A DNA stretch of 64,000 bases, from the NCBI GenBank assembly GCA_023078685.1, contig JALGAS010000007.1:2170001-2234000 (forward strand), in the 5' to 3' direction. A program made the position numbers and the translations under genes. Position 1 is the first letter of the stretch. Each line of letters opens with the position of its first letter. The notes under the pieces were generated by a model. The model did not search any database. It worked only from the letters and a program-made list of their open reading frames with translations, and was not told the DNA's origin. Below are positions 34,308-43,596 of this stretch, one piece after another. Source of the stretch: Neopestalotiopsis rosae. Its lineage: Eukaryota; Ascomycota; Sordariomycetes; Amphisphaeriales; Sporocadaceae.

Positions 34308-35127
34308 TTACCGTAACACATTGACATTCTTCTTCTCGCCCTTTCCTTGAGCAGTAACCTCTTCAGCCAAGGGCGCCTCTGCCTCAACCTGTGGCCTGCT
34401 CTTTGCGGCCTTGCCGCTCTTTGCATTCTGCTTCAAGGACTCCATACGTGCCTCGTGTCGTGCGCGTTTCTCCTCAGCAGTCTGGCCAAAACCTAGTCCT
34501 CTCATCTCGGCGACCATCTTATCAAACTCGTCTTTGCCGTCCTTGCGAAATTGCGTTGCCTTTTTGCGGTTGAGGGTAGTGATCTTGTTGAACTTGAGTC
34601 CCAAGACCTGATTTCTAGCGTATGTGGCAGCTGTCATGTGGAATCGCATATCCTTGGGCCCATCGACAAATTCGAGAATCGCGGTGGGAGCCTGATCGTA
34701 TGTCGACTTGGGCTCGGTGCGCAGGACGCGGGTGTAACCACCTGGGCGCTCGGCATAACGTTCACGTAGGGTCCGGAACAGCTTGGGCATGAGTTCATCG
34801 GGTGTCTAAGAAACCAGATATGCAATGTCAGTTCCACGGAAATGTGCATAATTAGGCATAGCAGGCAGCGCATCACGGCCTGCTACCCATTCGAGGTTGG
34901 GCGGCACATACAAAGAGAATACCGTGCGCTTTCCTCCTTGCCGTCTCATTATTTCTCTTTGCCAATGTGATCAGCTTGTCTGCCAACCGCTGCGTCTCCT
35001 TTGCCTTTGCCCATGTCGTCCTTATGCTCTCGTGCTTGACCAGAGATGTGACCAAGTTGCGAAGCAGCGCTTGGCGATGAGCCGAGTTGCGGCTCAAGTG
35101 CCTGTATTTGACGAGACCTCCGGCCAT
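34308..35127 (-). CDS. MRPL8: Mitochondrial large ribosomal subunit protein bL17m (237 aa)
   Basis: Exons (minus) 35127..34912 and 34805..34308; a 106-nt intron (GTATGT, phase 0). The start is the ATG giving MAGGLVKYRHLSR, the usual fungal N-terminus; in-frame upstream codons belong to the leader. The bL17 signature is complete: HRQALLRNLVTSLVKHESIRTTWAKAKE, LADKLITLAKR and GGYTRVLRTEP. A fungal C-terminal extension (residues about 110-237), basic and helical then disordered, is typical of mitochondrial versions. It builds the 54S mitoribosome near the exit tunnel. The symbol follows the yeast name; other fungi use MRPL17. It is divergent from the MIC12 gene. Confidence 0.93.
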
Positions 35128-35606
35128 CCTGTATCTGTCCGTATGATTGACAGGATGTCGAGTAGTCAATCTGCGTGTTTGGATGTGCTGGACGGGAACT
35201 GTCGGCACAATTCGCTGAAGCCGTCGTCGTCGTGCAGATGGAGCTGTTCTTGAGCGGCGCGACGGGGACTGTACCCATATGTCTGGAAATGGCCCGAGCT
35301 GGGAAATTTTTGGGAGCTGGCCGCTGATCGGGGCAAGGGGCAGTCAAGCTCCGGGCCTGGGCGGGTCCTTCCGCCGGGGTGGATTTTTGGTGGCAGATTC
35401 AAGGCTCAAGCGCGACTTTCGTCATTTTCTAGGACGTCGAGCTTAAAACTCCCAACGATCACTCTCCAAGACAGAGGAAGCTATCTACAGACGGGCAATT
35501 GAGTTTGCATTCGTTTCTAGAGCTGCGGCTTGTAGCAACACGTATCCATTACCCGATTGAGTCTTTCCCATCGGTCTGCGCCATTGTGCGCACTGTCTAG
35601 CTCACC
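35128..35606. promoter_or_regulatory. Shared divergent promoter of two mitochondrial-protein genes
   Basis: 479 bases between bL17m (minus) and MIC12 (plus). A GC-rich patch around 35340-35390 stands out. A common promoter is inferred from the spacing and shared organelle. Confidence 0.4.
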
Positions 35607-36520
35607 ATGGGCTTCACCACTGGCTTTGTACGTTGAACTGCAGAATCCCTACCGATCTGGCCATGTTATAAATGAGCAGTCGCTGCAAATGAAGAATCGA
35701 GAACAAGTACTAATGGTGGAGTTCGCTGTCGCAGACTGGAGGCGTCACCTTGACCTTGTCCCTGGCCTACCTTACTATCCTCGCCCACCAGCGCAACCGC
35801 GAGCGCCAGTCTGCCATCCTGCGCGCCAATAACTATGTGGTCTCAGGCATCACGGACCCGCTCCCACCAGTCTATCCTCCCACGCGTACCGAAATTGCTG
35901 CTTTGGAAAGAGCAAACTTTGTCGACACCGCCAAAGACAAGTGGAATGCCGAGGTTGAGCGGGAGGTGCGTTGGATTCAAAACACCGACTGGAATGAAGT
36001 TCGCGAGGGCGTTGAGACAGCTGTCGGTCGTCTTTGGAGCAGAGCCCTCGGCAATGCCATTGAAGAAACAGAAAAGGGCGAGCGCAAAGCTGCTGAGCTA
36101 ACGGATGCCGCGTCGAGAGAAGCCAGAGCGGCGGCGGACAGGTCGAAAGCTGCAGCCAGTAACAAGGCTGGCAGCGTAGCAGACGCCGCAAAGAATGCTT
36201 ACGCTGACGCAAAGGCGCGACGACTCGACTTTGCGGACAAGGCGCAAGAAGAGGCGGAGCAAGCCAAGGGCTCCATTTTCAACGCTGTCGGTCGCGGTAT
36301 CGAAAAGGGCAAGGAAGCGCTTGGTCTTGCCAGCCAGAAGATTGCCGGCGCCGAGCAGGCCCTTGAGGGAAAGATTGACGAGAAATTGTCGCCAGTCGAA
36401 CGAACTCTGCAGCAGAGATACCAAAAACCGAGCGGTCTGAACCAGACCGTGGAAGAGGCGTTGGCAGAGCGTTATGTGCCAATTGACCAGAAGACGACTG
36501 CTGAGCTCAGGGGTATCTAA
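35607..36520 (+). CDS. MIC12: MICOS complex subunit MIC12 (268 aa)
   Basis: Exons 35607..35627 (only MGFTTGF) and 35735..36520; a 107-nt intron (GTACGT, phase 0). The N-terminus MGFTTGF-TGGVTLTLSLAYLTILAHQRNRERQ has one inner-membrane helix, a family hallmark, followed by PLPPVYPPTRTEIAALERANFVDTAKDKWNAEVEREVRWIQNTDWN, which matches filamentous-fungal MIC12 (AIM5 family). The rest is a long Ala/Lys/Glu-rich amphipathic region (AAADRSKAAASNKAGSVADA) like LEA proteins, ending in a helix (YQKPSGLNQTVEEALAERYVP). MICOS shapes crista junctions in the mitochondrial inner membrane. The very short first exon is easy to miss in automatic prediction. Confidence 0.88.
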
Positions 36521-36728
36521 GAGCCATGACTTTTGAATCAGCATGTCGTACATGCTGGTCCCAGGATGAGGAAGAAGAAATCTGATGAACAAGAGGAGCA
36601 GATAGACAGACGTGTATACTATACAATCACCACCCATAGAAACGCCACCCGAAGCAGCACATTCACCGTGCTGGGCTCTTACTAAAGCAATGATTCACAA
36701 ACCATTCACTCTACTTTGGATCTGAAGG

Positions 36729-38090
36729 ATGAGAACTATAAAAAGTGCTCGAGGCTTGGGCTCTGCCCAAGTATCCAAAAGACAACACCAAACGAATCCA
36801 GTTGAATGCTTACCAACACGAACAGCAAATCAACAGTATCGAACTCTCCAGGACTATTTCAGCCATACAATGACGTCCATAATACGGAGATTGCTCAATC
36901 TAGGTCGCAAGCCCTCCCAGTCACGTTCTCGAGGCCGTCAACGCCGGCGCCATTCTCCTCATAGGCTCCATGGCCGATCAAGTAGTCTTCCAGACTTGAG
37001 GGAGTCTCGTGCAATCATTTCGGATCCTTCCATAAAGCCCAAAGCATCTCGTAGAAGCAGGAGCGCGTCTGCTTCGTCCTACAGGAATTCGTCTTCCAAG
37101 CCTTTGAGAATCGCATCTCGAGACACGCGTAAACGACAAGGCCGTCGTGACCATGTTAAAAGACAACGTCGCCACAGACCACGGCGTACAAATGGGTACA
37201 TGGTCAGCGTGACCTCCAGAGGTGTCGAGAAGAGAAGAGTCAAGGCCACAGACATCTCAAAGACCCGTTCAAGCAAAGAAACATATTCACCGCAAAGAGT
37301 GCCAGTAGCAAAGACTCCGACTTCCGTTCATACATATCATGGAAGAGGGGCATCTGGTGGCAGCCAAAATCATCAAGACACAATCGTCTCTGATACAAAC
37401 ATCAAAGAGGTCATAGGTTCAAGTTCTCACGGCCCGACCCCTAACCAGCCCATCTCTCTAGACATCGCGACAGCCAAGATCAGCCATCGAGGGTCAGGAG
37501 ATCGGAAGACGCAATCATTATCGCCAGGATTTGGCAACAAGCCTGCCAATGATGGAAAGGTGAAACGGGGTTCTTCATCAAGATCAAATCATGATAAAGC
37601 CCGAGGTAAGAAAACGCACTCTCATAAATCTTCAGTTCCCTCACTTCCAAAAAATAATCAAGTCAATCCTGTGCCATCTACAAGCTCTTCCTGTAAGCTT
37701 GTTTCTCCATCCGGGAGATCGTTGGAATACATCAGTACGCAAACACCCGAGTCCGCAAACACAATCTCAGACCAAGAGCCTTCAATCATCGACAGTGTCG
37801 AGGGGTCAGGATCATCTGTTTGCCCAGCTGTGTCACATCACGCCTGGGGCGACACTACACGCACCATTATACCTTGTGCAAGTGTTCCGTCGTCGACTCA
37901 AAGGTCTTCTTTGTACAAGTCAAATGCCAGATCCATGCCAGCTACAACAATCAGCACTCTTGGAGCCAGTTCAAGACGACCACTTGCTTCTCATGCCCAA
38001 TCATCAATTGTTGGGTCTTCTCAAGTTGTAAAATCTAACTGGGGAGACAATACACGTACCATTGTTCCGGTCAAAGATCACACACTCTGA
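36729..38090 (+). CDS. Basic Ser/Arg-rich disordered protein with WGD-TRTI-P motif (453 aa)
   Basis: Single open frame from ATG 36729; an inner ATG at 36870 (MTSIIRRLLNLGRK) is a fair alternative start. I recognise no family. The first 200 residues are rich in Arg, Ser and Lys with RS-like and nuclear-import-like clusters (KPSQSRSRGRQRRRHSPHRL, RKRQGRRDHVKRQRRHRPRR). The middle is Ser/Gly/Asn-rich. The C-terminal 110 residues carry a duplicated short motif: WGDTTRTIIP and WGDNTRTIVP, about 80 residues apart, the second almost at the end. A nuclear or RNA-associated role is guessed from composition only. It is followed in tandem by another low-complexity gene. Confidence 0.6.
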   Translation: MRTIKSARGLGSAQVSKRQHQTNPVECLPTRTANQQYRTLQDYFSHTMTSIIRRLLNLGRKPSQSRSRGRQRRRHSPHRLHGRSSSLPDLRESRAIISDPSIKPKASRRSRSASASSYRNSSSKPLRIASRDTRKRQGRRDHVKRQRRHRPRRTNGYMVSVTSRGVEKRRVKATDISKTRSSKETYSPQRVPVAKTPTSVHTYHGRGASGGSQNHQDTIVSDTNIKEVIGSSSHGPTPNQPISLDIATAKISHRGSGDRKTQSLSPGFGNKPANDGKVKRGSSSRSNHDKARGKKTHSHKSSVPSLPKNNQVNPVPSTSSSCKLVSPSGRSLEYISTQTPESANTISDQEPSIIDSVEGSGSSVCPAVSHHAWGDTTRTIIPCASVPSSTQRSSLYKSNARSMPATTISTLGASSRRPLASHAQSSIVGSSQVVKSNWGDNTRTIVPVKDHTL

Positions 38091-38270
38091 TTGGATCTGC
38101 AGAGAAATCATTGTATTGCTGGCTTAAAAAAGGTTAGACTTGAATATGAGAGCAGGTTCATGCATAATTCAGTCACACGAAGTTGTTCTCCGTCCTTTAC
38201 CGTCACGACGTTCTTCTAGCAGTGCCTCTGGGAGGATTCTAATTAACTTTTGTCAATAGGTGTCCCGACA

Positions 38271-40415
38271 ATGCAAACTAGGAGAGACATGAAGAGTAAA
38301 CATAACCTTCTCAAAAGATTATGCCGCCTCATTGACAAAGTGCTACCCCCACCGACGTATCCGATACGAGCACTCCCTAGCATATCTCAAGACCGATCTT
38401 TACAACCTCCCCTGCCGTATAGCCCCGGAATAATGGTCCCAATAAGATGGAGCGATGATGAATCTACATCATCACAGAACGAGATATGCTCAGATTTGGG
38501 GAAAACCTCATCTCCTCCAATTTCGCGGGCATACAGTGAGGTCAGCTGTTATAGTGATTATATCACCGACAGTGAACAAGAGTCACAGGGTACTGGAGGC
38601 AAAATTGATACAAACGACAAGAACAACAGCGCAACGAGCTTCAAGCCAAGGCCGGTAGGTACCCACGAGGCTACAATTTCAGGCTCAATGGACTACGGTT
38701 TTTGCTCGGGGAGCTCTCATGGCTCTCCATTCACAAATCGGCCGCAAGGAAAAGCTGCGAGACGGAGACATAGTGGTAAAGACCAGAAAGTGCCATCCGG
38801 GAAAATACGACATCATACCAGCAGGCCCAACTTCCGGGTCACTTCTCACAGGACGAGACATCAGCATGTCAACGGGAAGGGGGCAGTCGCCAAGCCATCC
38901 GTATCATCTTCTACTTCTTCGTCTTCTGTGCCATCTCTAGCTGCGGTGCCAGCATCTCCTGTACCATCTTGCTCATCATCTCCATCGTCTGCAATATCAC
39001 CCCCCGTAGCCCCGACAATTCCTGATACAACAGCTTCGACGACATCATCCTCTTCTCGGCCATCATTTCCACCATCACCACCTGCTGCTGCACAACCACC
39101 ACCACCCACACGGTCACCGTCTCCTCAGACACGACCATTGTGGTTGTTTCACCCTTTAACCTTATCTTTGGCATCTTCATCATCTTTTAGACCACCAGCT
39201 CCTATATCTACATCACCTTCCGTGCAACCATCATCTCCAGGACAACCGGCATCGGCACAACCGTCATCTTTAGTACAATCGTCATCATGGGTACAACCAT
39301 CACTTTCTCGACCTATATCACCACCCCCTCAACCATCATTTTCTCGACCGCGATCACCACTTATACCATCGTATCCTCAACCACGATCACCACTTATACC
39401 ATCATGCCCTCGACCACGATCACCACTTATCCCATCATTTCCTAGACCACAATCACCACCTACACCATCGTTTCCTCAACCGCGATCACCACTTATACGA
39501 CCGCCCACTCATGTACGCCTGTCTCATTCACCATCGTCGACGGTATCGCACTCTCCTTCCCGACCAGGTTCCATTCGAACGTCAACTCTTCGGCCGTTGA
39601 GTTCGTCTTTTTTCACACCTACTACACCGCTAGCATCTCCGGCGCTTCCACTATCTAATGCATACCCATCTTCCGACGTCTTACCACCTTCGCTGTTACC
39701 GACATTCTCTCGTGCCCCGCAGCTGTCCTTGATACCACTGGCATCTCCTGCCTTGTCCTTGTCCACTGGCCCATCGTTATCCCCTGAACCACCATCTTCT
39801 TCTTCTTCTGAAGAGTCATCGTCCTCCGAAGAGTCGTCCTCCGAAGAAGACTCATCCTCTGAAGAAGATTCGTCTTCTGAAGAATCGTCATCTCGAGAAG
39901 CATCAGAAGCATCCGTGGCATCGATTGTACAAAATAGAAAGCGCAGGCGAGAAGACGATGCAGAACAAGCTCGTCCCAAGCGTGGTCGAAGTGAGGCATC
40001 AAGAAAGCGCAAAACGGACCATGACGACTCGGTGCTGGACCAGCCGTGGCGAAAGCGGAGTCGAAATGATAGCCGCAAGAGGAAGCGAGGCAGAAGCTCG
40101 AGTGAGTCCGAGACAGACCGACAAAAGCGCAATCGCCGTAACGAATCTCGAAAGAGGAAGCGCGACAGTGGCAGAGATGAGCCAGAAACAGATCGGCAGA
40201 AGCGCACCCGTCCTGATGATAGTCGTAAGAGAAAGAGCACGAATGACATGGATGATGAAGCCGATAGGGGCCAACATAAGCGCACACGAGGCGAATCTCA
40301 AAAGAGAAAACGTACAGCACGCCAAGACGAGTCAGAGTCGGATCATTCTCAACACAAGCGTAGTCGAAGGGAGGAGTCGAGGACATTACCAGCATACTAC
40401 TTGAAGACGCCCTAG
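38271..40415 (+). CDS. Ser/Pro-rich protein with tandem repeats and Arg/Lys-Ser tail (714 aa)
   Basis: Open frame; the first ATG is 38271 (MQTRRDMKSKHNLLKRLCRLIDKVLP). The frame continues a few codons upstream after TCAATAG, so a 5' exon is possible. Layers in order: a short basic helix; acidic Ser region (IRWSDDESTSSQNE); Ser/Pro-rich stretch; five tandem 11-residue units (PSFPRPRSPLI type, 39333-39497); Pro/Ser region; SSEE/SSEED acidic run (about 39790-39900) with many CK2-type sites; finally five to six diverged units of about 20-24 residues around SRKRKR...ETDRQKR. The basic tail would be a strong nuclear signal. No enzyme domain or family was recognised. Codons are largely A/T-ending. 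Confidence 0.6.
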   Translation: MQTRRDMKSKHNLLKRLCRLIDKVLPPPTYPIRALPSISQDRSLQPPLPYSPGIMVPIRWSDDESTSSQNEICSDLGKTSSPPISRAYSEVSCYSDYITDSEQESQGTGGKIDTNDKNNSATSFKPRPVGTHEATISGSMDYGFCSGSSHGSPFTNRPQGKAARRRHSGKDQKVPSGKIRHHTSRPNFRVTSHRTRHQHVNGKGAVAKPSVSSSTSSSSVPSLAAVPASPVPSCSSSPSSAISPPVAPTIPDTTASTTSSSSRPSFPPSPPAAAQPPPPTRSPSPQTRPLWLFHPLTLSLASSSSFRPPAPISTSPSVQPSSPGQPASAQPSSLVQSSSWVQPSLSRPISPPPQPSFSRPRSPLIPSYPQPRSPLIPSCPRPRSPLIPSFPRPQSPPTPSFPQPRSPLIRPPTHVRLSHSPSSTVSHSPSRPGSIRTSTLRPLSSSFFTPTTPLASPALPLSNAYPSSDVLPPSLLPTFSRAPQLSLIPLASPALSLSTGPSLSPEPPSSSSSEESSSSEESSSEEDSSSEEDSSSEESSSREASEASVASIVQNRKRRREDDAEQARPKRGRSEASRKRKTDHDDSVLDQPWRKRSRNDSRKRKRGRSSSESETDRQKRNRRNESRKRKRDSGRDEPETDRQKRTRPDDSRKRKSTNDMDDEADRGQHKRTRGESQKRKRTARQDESESDHSQHKRSRREESRTLPAYYLKTP
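39333..39497 (+). repeat. Tandem repeat, five 33-bp units
   Basis: Five in-register 33-bp units, exactly 165 bases, each coding an 11-residue block of type PS(F/Y/C)(S/P)(R/Q)P(R/Q)SP(L/P)(I/T). The units differ by a few substitutions and keep length, which implies coding selection or recent expansion. Confidence 0.85.
39960..40390 (+). repeat. Diverged coding repeat with RKRK/ETDRQKR units
   Basis: Five to six imperfect units of roughly 60-70 bases encode S(R/Q)KRK ... (E/D)(T/S)(D)xQ(K/H)KR blocks in the C-terminal tail of the Ser/Pro-rich protein. Confidence 0.6.
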
Positions 40416-40852
40416 CGATCGTGGCCAAAGAAAGACTACTGCTTATTATTCCTGCCATTGAAATATCAGAGCCGTTGGAAGGGGAAATAGAACCAAAACA
40501 TTGATAATTGATACTAGTTCACATGCAGTGACACAAATATACATGTAAGTTAATCCATGTGAATCCATTTGTAATAGAAATATTTTTAACATCTCAGAAG
40601 CTCAACTAAATCTTCACTTTGCATGATTCGCGATGCGATCCATAGTACATGTCAAATGGTCGTCAATTCGTATCGACTATGTATTTGCTCGGCTCACTAT
40701 CCTGTAAGTGCCCTCGCAATGCAATGCCATGTCTTGTCATGGGTGCAAAATCCCCAACCGCACGCCCTGATTCATCAAACAGAAAAACGCCAATTCCATC
40801 GCTCCAGTGATTGCCCAAATTGCGAAAACCAGAAATGATAGTGGTAATAAAT
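40416..40852. other. Intergenic between convergent genes
   Basis: AT-rich 3' flanks of the Ser/Pro-rich gene and the small hydrophilic gene. No supported frame. Confidence 0.5.
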
Positions 40853-41119
40853 TTATGCGGCGGCGTCCTTGGGAGGACCGGACAGGTTGTCCTTGCCCTC
40901 ACGACCGACTTTGCTCAGGTCAACGTCGGCAGAGCTGGCAGGCTCGCGCAGACCGGAGGTCGAGCCGGCACCGGTAGAGATGTCGGTCTCAGTGCGGCCG
41001 GAGCCAACATTGACAGTGGAAGGATCAGCCGAGTTCCAGTCAGACTTGACCGGGGGGTCTTCAGGCTTGGGGAGGTTGGCCTGAACCTCGGCAATCTTGT
41101 CGGCCTTGGACTGAGTCAT
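40853..41119 (-). CDS. Small hydrophilic stress-type protein (88 aa)
   Basis: Single exon from ATG 41119. The protein (MTQSKADKIAEVQANLPKPE, SDWNSADPSTVNVGSGRTET, ending LSGPPKDAAA) matches a small conserved ascomycete family as I remember it. It is very polar, lacks Cys and hydrophobic segments, and looks intrinsically disordered, like LEA/Hsp12-type stress proteins; no biochemical role is established that I know of. The upstream region carries a perfect CRE (TGACGTCA), a near-CRE and two STRE-like sites, so stress or conidiation-related control by an ATF/CREB bZIP is a sensible inference. It lies convergent to the Ser/Pro-rich gene. Confidence 0.78.
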   Translation of the reverse strand: MTQSKADKIAEVQANLPKPEDPPVKSDWNSADPSTVNVGSGRTETDISTGAGSTSGLREPASSADVDLSKVGREGKDNLSGPPKDAAA

Positions 41120-41966
41120 TGTGATGGATGCTGGAAATCGTGAGAAAGTGTGTCAAGATGGATGGTGTAGCTCGTAGAATGGCTTACTGGTTGATGTGTT
41201 GTTTAGTGGTGAAGAGTTGTGATAGACCGTTGTCTGTAGGAATCTTGATTGGAGTTGTGTACTGCTTTTGATTTGATGGATGATGGATGAAGAGAATGAA
41301 AACTCGTGTTTGCTATTGAACTTTCCAATCCTTTAATACACCACAATCGTTGAGGCTCTGGGCGGGTAACTGCCCCAGGAACTAAAGCTCCGGGTCATGG
41401 TGACATCACGCTGGGGGGCAGTAGTGCGTGACGTCAAATATGGTGGGGCTCGCACGACAATCTACCAAATCTAGCATTTACTGCATGATATGCGGCCCCA
41501 ACTCGCAAAGAGGGGGCTTGACAGTGGTTTATAGTAATAGAATCACAAAGAAACGGTGGCATTTCGGAGTCGATCGAGTCGATTCCTCGATGAGATCGAC
41601 CACAATCGACGTAATTGGTGGAGAGGACATCATATAATACCCCTGTAGCCCGGAGGTAATACGGCAGGCGGCTGCATTTGTGATATCAATTGCTTATTAG
41701 CGGAGCTTTAGCAGCAGTAGTAAAAATACCAATTGCTTGATAGCCTTTACAGGTACGCATCCTGTCATCTGGCATATACCATCATAGCATGTGGATATTG
41801 GTGTACCAGAGTAGTTCACATGTCTACCACAATTCAAAGCTGAATACATTAATTGTCCTTGACACCTCAACGCCCAGCCTCCGGCCGCGTTACATGATTC
41901 GTGAACACCGTTTTATTCCGTCTTGCCGTAGTGGTGTAACCTGGAGCATCGTCTTCAGTCCTAGTC
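41120..41966. other. Intergenic, promoter of the small stress-type gene
   Basis: Upstream of the minus-strand small protein and downstream of gamma-tubulin (minus). It holds the CRE and STRE-like elements listed separately. No coding frame supported. Confidence 0.5.
41429..41436. promoter_or_regulatory. CRE palindrome TGACGTCA
   Basis: Perfect ATF/CREB consensus 310 bases upstream of the small stress-type gene. A one-mismatch copy (TGACATCA) lies at 41401-41408, and STRE-like cores are at 41511-41515 (AGGGG) and 41640-41644 (CCCCT). Confidence 0.55.
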
Positions 41967-43596
41967 TCAGCCCAGCCGTTTGTCCGTCTCAGCCGATGTG
42001 GCTGGCTCGTCTGGGTTTAGGTAATTTGCATCCTCGGCTGCTTCATACTCGGAAATCAAGTCTGTAACGACTTGCCTAGCCTCGTCGAATTCGGCCAAAC
42101 TTTCGGAGAATGGGGCAGTCTTCTTGTAACCTTCCATGAATGCATTTCGCTTGCGCATTCCATCGTATTGTCGGACAATGCGTTTGAAAAGCTGTCACAT
42201 GTATCAGTCCTGCGAAACGGATCAGGTAGAATGCAGCAAATTGCACTTACGGTAGCGATACTGGTGTGGTTTGCCAGCATAAGACCACTGACACGGTGGC
42301 TCATGGGCACATACGGACTTCTCTTGGTCAATGCCACCTGGATACTGGCTGGACCCCAGGGAATAAAGGTTGCTAATCTTCGTTCCCTGATGCGCAAAAG
42401 ACTCTTGTGTACATCTGTCGGGTCAACCTCGCCTTGAATGACGTTGAGAATTGAAATGTAACAGCTCTTCTTGCCTGGCACTGTTGATACCATGCGATTC
42501 TTTGGCTGGAGCAGTCTTCTCATGACATCCAGAACTGTGGTCTTGCGTACCGTCTTGGCTTGTTCTACTTGATCTCCGGTGAATGGAGTGTATGCGGTCA
42601 TGAGGAAGTGGCATCTTGGTGTTGGAATCAAGGACGCTAATATGCTAACCAGATCATTGTGCATATATCCCGGGTATCGAAGTGTTGTCGTGCTCGCTGA
42701 CATGACTGTCGAGACTAATTGATTCGTCTGCTGGAAGGATGGTTCTTGAACATGGAGGCGGTCTGCTGCAATGGATGATAGAGCTCCATTGTCTAAGACT
42801 ACCACCGAGTCGGCATTCTGCGTTAGCCTTCGCATGGACAAGAGACTGTTGTATGGGTGTACAACAACGTCGCCGGCGTTCGTAGTGTCAGGAAAGACGG
42901 AATATGTCTGTATGATTTTCTTGGGGAATCTGTCGTTCATCCTTTCGAGCAAGAAAGAGCCAAGACCTGATCCAGTACCTCCGGCTATCGAATGCAGCAG
43001 CATGAAGCCCTAGAAATTGTTAGGTTGATTCAAAAAGCGCTTTGGTGGAGAGATGCATACCTCCAGCGAATCGCTTCCGTCTGCTTCCCTGTCAATCATC
43101 TCCATGATCTCTTCGTGCACCGATTCGCCCGTTTGATACCCATCACCCCAATTGTTGCCGGCTCCTATGCCGCTCTTTCCAATGAAGAAGTTTTCTGGGT
43201 TGTAAATGTTCTTGTATGGGCCAGTTTGAATGCTATTGAGGACTCTTGGCTCAAGATCGATCAGGACTGCTCTGGGGATATATCTCGTGTCGTCGCTTTG
43301 GTAGTAGAAGACGTCTTTGCGGTCACCGCCTTCCGTCGCAAAGTCTTCTAGGTTGCCATCTTGATTGATGCCGTGTTCCTGGCACAGTTGCTGCCAGAAT
43401 TGGCTGCCAACTATATGCTCGACGAGGTCAGTCTCCTCCCACAGTGTCTTTGGTTTTGATGACGAGAAGGCAGGTTTACTGACTGCTATTACCGCACTGG
43501 CCGGCCTGAATCGTGATGATTTCCCTATACTCCTGTGTTAGAGCTGATGGAGCAAGACGTGCGTCTGGATTTGATGGGCAATTTGTACCTGGGCAT
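41967..43596 (-). CDS. tubG: Gamma-tubulin (460 aa)
   Basis: Five exons (minus): 43596..43589 (8 nt: ATG CCC AG), 43524..43484, 43410..43061, 43009..42251 and 42191..41967; all joins keep phase. Read in order: [60 protein letters not shown], the GTP-binding tubulin signature [37 protein letters not shown], and the gamma-specific [22 protein letters not shown] near the end. Family role: it nucleates microtubules at the spindle pole body within the gamma-tubulin complex. The first two exons are tiny, a common feature of fungal tubulin genes. The acidic C-terminal tail is short. Confidence 0.96.

Noticed and set aside
39524..40458. Long minus-strand frames of 253 and 267 codons opposite the Ser/Pro-rich gene
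   Set aside because: They mirror repetitive Ser, Glu and RKRK codons, lack domains and have no convincing start context; low complexity explains them.
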